From assembly GCA_902728285.1 (NCBI GenBank), contig CACVBU010000953.1, positions 62,001 to 126,000 on the forward strand: DNA of 64,000 nucleotides. Direction: 5' to 3'. Numbering within the stretch: position 1 is the stretch's first letter; each line of letters starts with the position of its first letter. The position numbers and the translations under genes were made by a program. The notes beneath the pieces were generated by a model that was given only the letters and a program-made list of their open reading frames with translations, did no database searches and was not told the origin of the DNA. Source of the DNA: Clytia hemisphaerica (taxonomy: Eukaryota > Cnidaria > Hydrozoa > Leptothecata > Clytiidae). Shown here piece after piece: positions 58,103-64,000 of the stretch.

Positions 58103-59389
58103 CCTCAATTACTTCAGAAAAGTCCATCTTAAAATGCTTCATATTGGGTTTTAGAATGAAAGTTAATTAAACTTGAGAAACTTAGGTAAGCCCGGAGCGA
58201 AGTAAACAGTGTGTTTAAGTTTGTTCGAAACTTTACGATATTTTCCGTTTACCGTCAATAATGGTTAAGCTCCGCGTATATATTTCCCCGTGTTTACGAT
58301 GGCATTTTCTAGTTATTACTAATTATGTTTTTAAGTATTCAATATCTATATTCTTTTGTAAACATAAATTTTATATTGATATCCAAATAACCATCGGACT
58401 TTCTTTTCGAAAACTTATGCACTCTTCATCGTTTTTCTAGATTTGAGCACATTAATGCCTAAAATTCACAAAAGAAAATCAGCCTAGCCTTATTTACAAT
58501 TTACTTTTTCTCATAAAAAGACGTGTTTACCCTATGCTTAAAGGTAGAGAGGCTAAAATTGTGGATAAATCATGGAAGTGTTAGTGTACGAGTGCAGGAT
58601 GGAAATTGAGAGATGATATCTCCAAGAGTATTCTGAGCACGTGGTCACATTCCACAGGCACGTGGTATACTGTTTCTCCTCGCGTAATTATAGAAAGAAA
58701 GATAATGTTCCACGGTTTGCACACATGTTTCACTTCCTTGATAAGGCTACGTCGGTCACTCCTTCCTTCATTTTGAGCGTGAAACTAAAAGCCTGGAGCT
58801 GCCTATTACTGCTAGACTATTTTCTTGGTAATTCGTATGAACAATATCTCCGAGCAGATTGTATCAGAGAATCCCGTTTACATCGCATCTCTATTTATTT
58901 TTGACGGTATTTGATCACTTGACGGTGTGACGGTATCTATAAACCAGTCTCTTTTCAAAATTTAGATTGATTACCGTTTTCATAGCACAAAACGTTTTTC
59001 TCTATTCTCAAGAAATCAAAGTATCTTGAAATGGATCTACTTTGTGAAAATTTTAACGGCATGAAGAGATAAAAGTTAATTGACGTTAAAAAATATATAA
59101 TGCAGAATCATTGCTTTCTCAATGCTTTTATTTACGCAAAAGATAAATATCTATCTCCATGCGTTTTCTCTAATGATGTGTTATTCATTTCATTTTGACA
59201 TACTTCTAGGAAAATCTTCCAATCCGTTATAATTATCCAACCAAATAATAACACCAATTATATTTTAATTGGATAACAGCACGAAGCGAAACTAATTCTT
59301 TATTGCCACGTTTTAATATATTTTCTTTCTCCACGTTTTCTTTTTTTGGCATATCCACCCTCTATTGTTTCTGAGTTTCTAACCATGGG
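58103..59389. other. Spacer between duplicates
   Basis: AT-rich. An 87-codon open frame at 58641 has no domain. Nothing else is recognisable up to the TATA box. Confidence 0.45.
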
Positions 59390-59397
59390 TATAAAAG
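59390..59397 (+). promoter_or_regulatory. TATA box
   Basis: TATAAAAG in an AT-rich context, the clearest core-promoter motif in the window. It lies about 370 bases before the signal-peptide ATG, and a short-leader start near 59420 would fit. Confidence 0.5.
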
Positions 59398-59758
59398 GAA
59401 TGATGTTTCAATTGAAAATATCATCAAACAACAAACAGTTGATTTGAAGAGTAAAAAAACAGAACAGAAGATAATCATTTGGCTGTTTTTATAAATCAAA
59501 AAACAAAGAAGAGAATTTTAACAGAATTTCAGATAACTAATTTAAAAAGTTTTATTTTCAATAAAAGGTGTCTACTGAAAATCTTGTATCGAATCATGCA
59601 ATTAACACAAAACAAAAGCAATAATATTCTATAAAACTTTAATTTACTGTGGTGTTAAAGATAAGAGTTAAGTATTGAGAGAATTTATTAATGAGAAATT
59701 TTGATTTAGTGGAAATATATTAATCATATTTTCTAACCTTGAATGAACCTTCTAAAGA

Positions 59759-59822
59759 ATGAAGTTACACCATTTATCATTAGTTTTGGTATTCGGTTGT
59801 TTATTACAAGTTGAATCACAAA
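59759..59822 (+). CDS. Possible first exon encoding a signal peptide
   Basis: ATG then MKLHHLSLVLVFGCLLQVES: a short basic start, hydrophobic core and polar cleavage region, followed at once by GTAAGA. It ends one base into a codon. No continuing exon is found in the window, so the gene would run past 64000, spanning the right DUF4419 copy. Three short upstream ATG frames (about 59597, 59691, 59743) weaken the call. Confidence 0.4.
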
Positions 59823-59948
59823 GTAAGAATTTACAAAAAATTCATTATTTTGTCCAAGTAATGTCCATATATCTACTCAACAGGAATTTATTTTTACATC
59901 AAAAAAATCAATACAAGAATTGATATATTTGCATTTTGTTCTCTTCTA

Positions 59949-60326
59949 GGCCCCCCCCCAGCGGTTTGCGTGAATGCGTGAATGCGTGAATGGGCATTTT
60001 CACTTGCGTGATTGCGTGAAAATTGAAAAATAATTGCGTGAATGCGTGAATTGAAAAAACTTGCGTGAACGTGAAAATCCACTTTTTGATTGCGTGAATA
60101 CGTGAATCTGGGCTATTTTGTGCGTGAATACGTGAATTTCCCCTTATTTCCACCAATAATGGGTACTTTTCCCGATTTTCCAATGTTTCCCCGATTTTTC
60201 CCAAAAATTTCCCGATTTTCTGAAAAATCGGATTATTGCGTGAAACTCGAGGAAAATTTGCGTGAATGCGTGAATTTTGAAAAAAAATTGCGTGATTGCG
60301 TGAATTGAGGGTCCACTGGGGGGGCC
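59949..60326. repeat. GCGTGAAT minisatellite inside C-run/G-run inverted ends
   Basis: AGGCCCCCCCCCAG at the left and CTGGGGGGGCCT at the right enclose about 25 GCGTGA words, many as GCGTGAATGCGTGAAT. Flanks TCTTCTA and TCTTTTA could be an imperfect target duplication. The minus-strand frames rich in IHAFTQ are simple-repeat translations. Confidence 0.7.
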
Positions 60327-60504
60327 TCTTTTATGATTTGGTTTTAAGGAAAGATACAAAATTTGTTATTTATGATATTAAAGCTTTTGTATCTATAAAT
60401 TAATCATGGTAGTTATTTGAGACAACACAATCTGGTCAAAAGTAGACTCGAACCAAAGACAACCGTAACCATACCTCGACCTTATTATTCACGCTAACGC
60501 TTTG

Positions 60505-60710
60505 CATGTTTTTTTTATGAGAACATTTATGACAAAAATTTTGAAGCCTACAGAAGTACTTAACTTTTCGAGTTGTTGTTTTCACCAATTTTTGAGTATT
60601 TTTGTCCATTTTCCTAAGAAATTGGATGTTCCAGGGTCTACAGAAGTGTTCTTAACTTGCTCTTAACAATTTGGTCCTCGAAGCCTTATGTTCTTATAAA
60701 AAAACGCGTT
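60505..60710. repeat. TATAAGAACA-type dispersed repeat, third copy
   Basis: Left GCATGTTTTTTTTATGAGAAC and right GTTCTTATAAAAAAACGCG are approximate inverted ends, with GAAGCCTA and GAAGCCTTATG words inside. Confidence 0.45.
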
Positions 60711-61221
60711 CTCATCATAAATAAATGCTGCCATCGGCTGTTTCTTAAAATAGAAATTCCCCTTCCAATGCTGATGATGCAATGATAACATTATAGAAAA
60801 GATTTTCAGCGTCTTTGAAGATAAAAATGTGATAACGTAGTAAGTACTTTTGAAATGTAATGGAAGCTAGACTTTCTAAGCAACCGAATATAAATACTTT
60901 AAAGAAATAGAGTGCTGCTTGCGTTGAAACTATTGCATTTTTTTGATAAGTAAAAACAAGATCCGTGTGCCATGAGAATCACACTTTAGTCTTTCTTTGA
61001 AATATAAGAAAAATTCGTCTAAAATGACTTCTATTTAAATTCTTAAAAGACAATATATATTTTATACATTTCATGCACTTTGATACTCACATTACCTACA
61101 TGGAATGTATTGCCACGATTTGTCGTCGAGTCGACCTCCATTCACTTGTTTAAACAAAACCTTAATGAAGCGTGGAAAAGACACAAACTTAGATATTTAA
61201 CAAATTAGAATTGTAATCAAA

Positions 61222-61283
61222 CCGTTTCGTAGAGGCCCACCTCAGGCCTGTGAACTTGTATACTGTATAATAATAATAATTAC
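61222..61283 (+). repeat. Hairpin plus TAA-rich tail, duplicated copy
   Basis: Same as 55318-55378 but with GTTTC for GGTTC on the 5' strand, which weakens the lower stem. Confidence 0.45.
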
Positions 61284-61510
61284 CATCAGCGGGCAAACGC
61301 ACCCGGCCTACTACGGTACATGGTTGTGGGTAAGTAGAGAAATCGAGGGAAAAGAACGGCTTCCTTATCATCAAGAAGATTTAGGAAAAGGAAAACGTCA
61401 GGTCACCGTCAGGTTGACGGCGGTTGGAAGCTTACAAATTTACTGTAACTTTTATCTTTATAGAAAGACAGAAAACAATATTTACCGAAAAACTCAAAAA
61501 AAGCGTAAAA

Positions 61511-62561
61511 ATGGATAGTTCAAAAGAGATATCGAATGACAGTCGGTATATTGATCTTGGATTGCCAGCGGATAAAAAATCAATGTCTTTGTTGGACTAC
61601 AAAGCAGGCAAGAGATGGGGTTGGGTGAAGCAATGTAGAATGTTTGAAGTTGATTATGATATAGATATCAAGGAACGAGAAAGAGATATTGGGGATCAAC
61701 CGGAAAACTGTCCCAAAAGTGCATCAAGCTGGATGGAAGAGTATGCAGCAATTGCTGAAAAGAAGGAATCCAACAAAGGACCATCATTTGGTGCTAATCC
61801 AAAGAAAAGTGTTTTCGAAAAAGAGAAAAAGGAGCCAATTGTAGGGGATAAAACTGTCGCTTTGGGAACAAAAGATGAAGTATATGCGACTGGTGATGCA
61901 GGGTTGCTTGGAGCTGTTTTGGAAGCATATAATCATCATTGGAATCTCAAAATTTCTCCTGATGATTTTTGGATCCCTGTTGCAATTCGTGTTGGTAGGA
62001 AAATCAATGATAATGCTAAGGAGGACAAAGTTAGAGATTTCTTTGTTGATTTCGAAGGCAAAAAAGAAATTGTCATTGAATCAGGGGCCTCGACAATTTA
62101 TCAAGTTGATTATATCTGGTTATTTGAAGAATTTTCACAAAACATAAAAAATCTTATCAAAAAGCCAGAGTACAACGACCTGATGACTGCTAGTTTTTCA
62201 ACATCAACTCCGATCACAAAAATCGCCTCCCAAATCAATATAATGTCTTCACTTCAAGAATATTTTGAATTCACTTGTGTGCTGGGGTGCGGTATCAAAG
62301 GAGTGGAGATGACTGGCAATAAAGAGGACTGGAAATCCCTTATAACAAAAATTGACAAACTTACGGAATTGCTAAGCCCACTAGAAGACGTCTTGAAGCT
62401 TTCAGGTTGGTTGAAAGTTGTTCGTGGTGTGTATGAGAAGCTACTGGCAACTTTCGAAGGAACGCCAGACAAGAATTGGTGGAGCAAAATCATTTCCAAA
62501 GTTCCATTTGGATCAGGTAGTCAAAAGCAATATGAAGGTTGGATCGTACAGTTTCTAGAAG
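61511..62561 (+). CDS. DUF4419 copy 2, exon 1
   Basis: Carries the N-terminal charged region and most of the domain; donor GTAAGA. Confidence 0.85.
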
Positions 62562-63761
62562 GTAAGACAGAACAAAAGGAGTGAAGATAAGATGTATGTA
62601 TCCCCTTTTGGGATTTTGCTGGCCAGAGTATCAGGCGTGATACAAAAGCCTCTGTTTAACCTTGGTTAATGGCTCTAATGTGATATATTAACTCTTATAC
62701 ATTTCATTTAGATGAGGCACAGGATTTTATTTGTACATCTTTCTTTGCAGGTAAACCCAGTGTCCAAACATTATCAGCTATGCAAAGTTCCATAACAAGC
62801 GTACCGATGAAAATAACGTACGACCAAAATTGTGAAGGAGAACAAAGTGCTCTTGTTGCAGGTAAGTTTAGGAACAATGGCAGCCTAAATATGTATATCT
62901 GTAGAGTTAAGTGAATTTTCGCCATGTTAAGTTGTATGATAACTGATGATGGCACAAGCCGAAAAGCTTTTTATCCAATTTTCAAATATATTTTATATTT
63001 CACAAATTATATCTGTAGACATTTTGATGTTTCTGGTTTAGCGTCTAAATCTTCCTAAAGCGATTTGCATTCCATTATAAGAAGGCAGCATATGTATAAT
63101 TTGAATCTACTAACCCCGGGTTTACAAGAATGGCGAAGCTGTAAAAATACAACGTTCGAATTAACTCCAATAAATTTTTAGGTTTTTCATATGTTAGTTC
63201 GTCAAAATAGCAAATTACAGATTGGATATCCGGTGTAGAGCAGTGGATATCAAAGTCTCACTCGATAAATTGCTGTTCGTAAATTTTGAAGCAAGATTTT
63301 CTCAGTATTAAATTACGTTATTTTGTTATTTTGACTGATTCTAATATTGTTTTAATCAGTTTTGGAATTTCGTGCAAACGAACTTCGATCGAAGGACGGA
63401 TCTTAAAAATAATTTCCGCGGAAACTGAGCTTACATATCGGGCTAATGAAAAACTTGATAGAGTTTAACAAAAGATTTTTGTTAATATTATATTATTTAA
63501 ATATTATCCAGCTTTCGATACAATAGGCCTCAGAAAACCCTTTTTGCTACCAGCTACCCAAAGAAGTAATTCTGGCCAATATGTCCCTTAATCGCGGGAT
63601 AAGTTGATGATAGAATTTTCTTGAAGAAAATATAAAAAGTGTTTCCAGGACCAGTTGGATTTACAATCGAAGAAGGAAATGAAGATTCGAAAAATGTTCC
63701 AACAATTCGACCGTACATTGGATGGGCTTTGTTGTTACCAAAGAATTCAGGATTTAGATGA
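61511..63761 (+). CDS. DUF4419-domain protein, copy 2 (424 residues, three exons)
   Basis: Exons 61511-62561, 62751-62861 and 63649-63761, TGA at 63759-63761. It differs from copy 1 by three residues that I can see: Glu194 to Ser through a three-base change (AGA to CTC across two codons), Val313 to Ala and Lys399 to Glu. The first donor is a stronger GTAAGA. The second intron has lost eight bases of pyrimidine tract next to the exon 3 acceptor, which now reads GTGTTTCCAG; splicing may still work. Domain content and unknown function are as for copy 1. Both copies being open suggests both are, or very recently were, functional. Confidence 0.85.
62751..62861 (+). CDS. DUF4419 copy 2, exon 2
   Basis: Identical in sequence to the copy 1 exon as far as I can read. 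Confidence 0.78.
63649..63761 (+). CDS. DUF4419 copy 2, exon 3
   Basis: The acceptor tract is shortened. Contains the Lys399 to Glu change and ends NSGFR then TGA. Confidence 0.75.
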
Positions 63762-63927
63762 AACTAACTGAATTAATTAGCTTGACAGTTTTTGAGCTAA
63801 CACTCACATACAGAACTTTATTGGAAAACCTATTTTAGTGAGGCAAAGTGTAACCTTTTTATGATAACTCCAAATACAATATCTCCATTAAACCTGCACT
63901 TAAAGGAAAGAACAATGACTTTCTGCG

Positions 63928-63933
63928 AATAAA
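63928..63933 (+). promoter_or_regulatory. Polyadenylation signal, DUF4419 copy 2
   Basis: AATAAA in the same context as in copy 1. Confidence 0.55.
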
Positions 63934-64000
63934 ACCCTCTTTTTCTGTTGACAATTCGTTCAAATTTATTCTTTCTTCGCTTAACTGAGCCACAATGCCT

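Larger units (their letters stand above)
60775..64000. repeat. Tandem segmental duplication, right copy (continues past the window)
   Basis: Coding positions are offset from the left copy by 5905 bp. It lacks the 427-bp insert. An 8-bp deletion (TAATCTAT) precedes its exon 3 acceptor. Confidence 0.93.

Noticed and set aside
60144-60359. His-rich minus-strand frames over the GCGTGAAT repeats
   Set aside because: Translation of a simple repeat; no start context or homology.

Overview
This is an AT-rich metazoan nuclear window, judged by GT-AG spliced genes, long introns, TATA and AATAAA signals and many transposon remnants. The gene set (MCM9, an LRRC74-type protein, a CAP protein, a DEG/ENaC channel, DUF4419 proteins, a BEL/Pao element) suits an invertebrate, probably aquatic. 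I cannot name the species.

Positions 1-38771 (+) hold most of MCM9, the DNA-repair helicase. Ten exons join without frame loss into about 1045 residues; the first roughly 85 residues lie upstream. Its second visible intron carries, antisense, a decayed choloylglycine-hydrolase-like gene (3206-5097) and about 15 copies of a 113-bp tandem repeat. Its 24.8-kb intron (11211-36016) is filled by a 1.6-kb tandem repeat interrupted by a TTAA-flanked MITE, two arrays (about 150 copies) of a 65-bp satellite, a 1-kb palindromic composite DNA element inside the satellite, and a young BEL/Pao retrotransposon that has lost its protease active site and integrase core.

Positions 39073-39666 (-) encode a secreted CAP/SCP protein convergent with MCM9. 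After a repeat-rich spacer, 43143-49716 (+) is a 13-exon leucine-rich-repeat gene of the LRRC74 type (469 residues). Positions 51444-53297 (+) are a single-exon DEG/ENaC sodium channel (617 residues).

From about 54413 to the right edge lies a recent tandem duplication holding two three-exon DUF4419 genes (424 residues each, about 1% apart). The left copy carries a 427-bp inverted-repeat element with a 9-bp target duplication whose empty site survives in the right copy. Between the copies are a TATA box with a possible signal-peptide exon, and a GCGTGAAT minisatellite element.

The two LTRs of the young retrotransposon differ mainly by one-base homopolymer lengths, so some frameshifts in this window may be consensus errors rather than mutations. 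The genes do not form a pathway; their order is ordinary eukaryotic neighbourhood. The novelty is mostly in the repeats, whose nested insertions and paralogous empty sites let their history be read directly.
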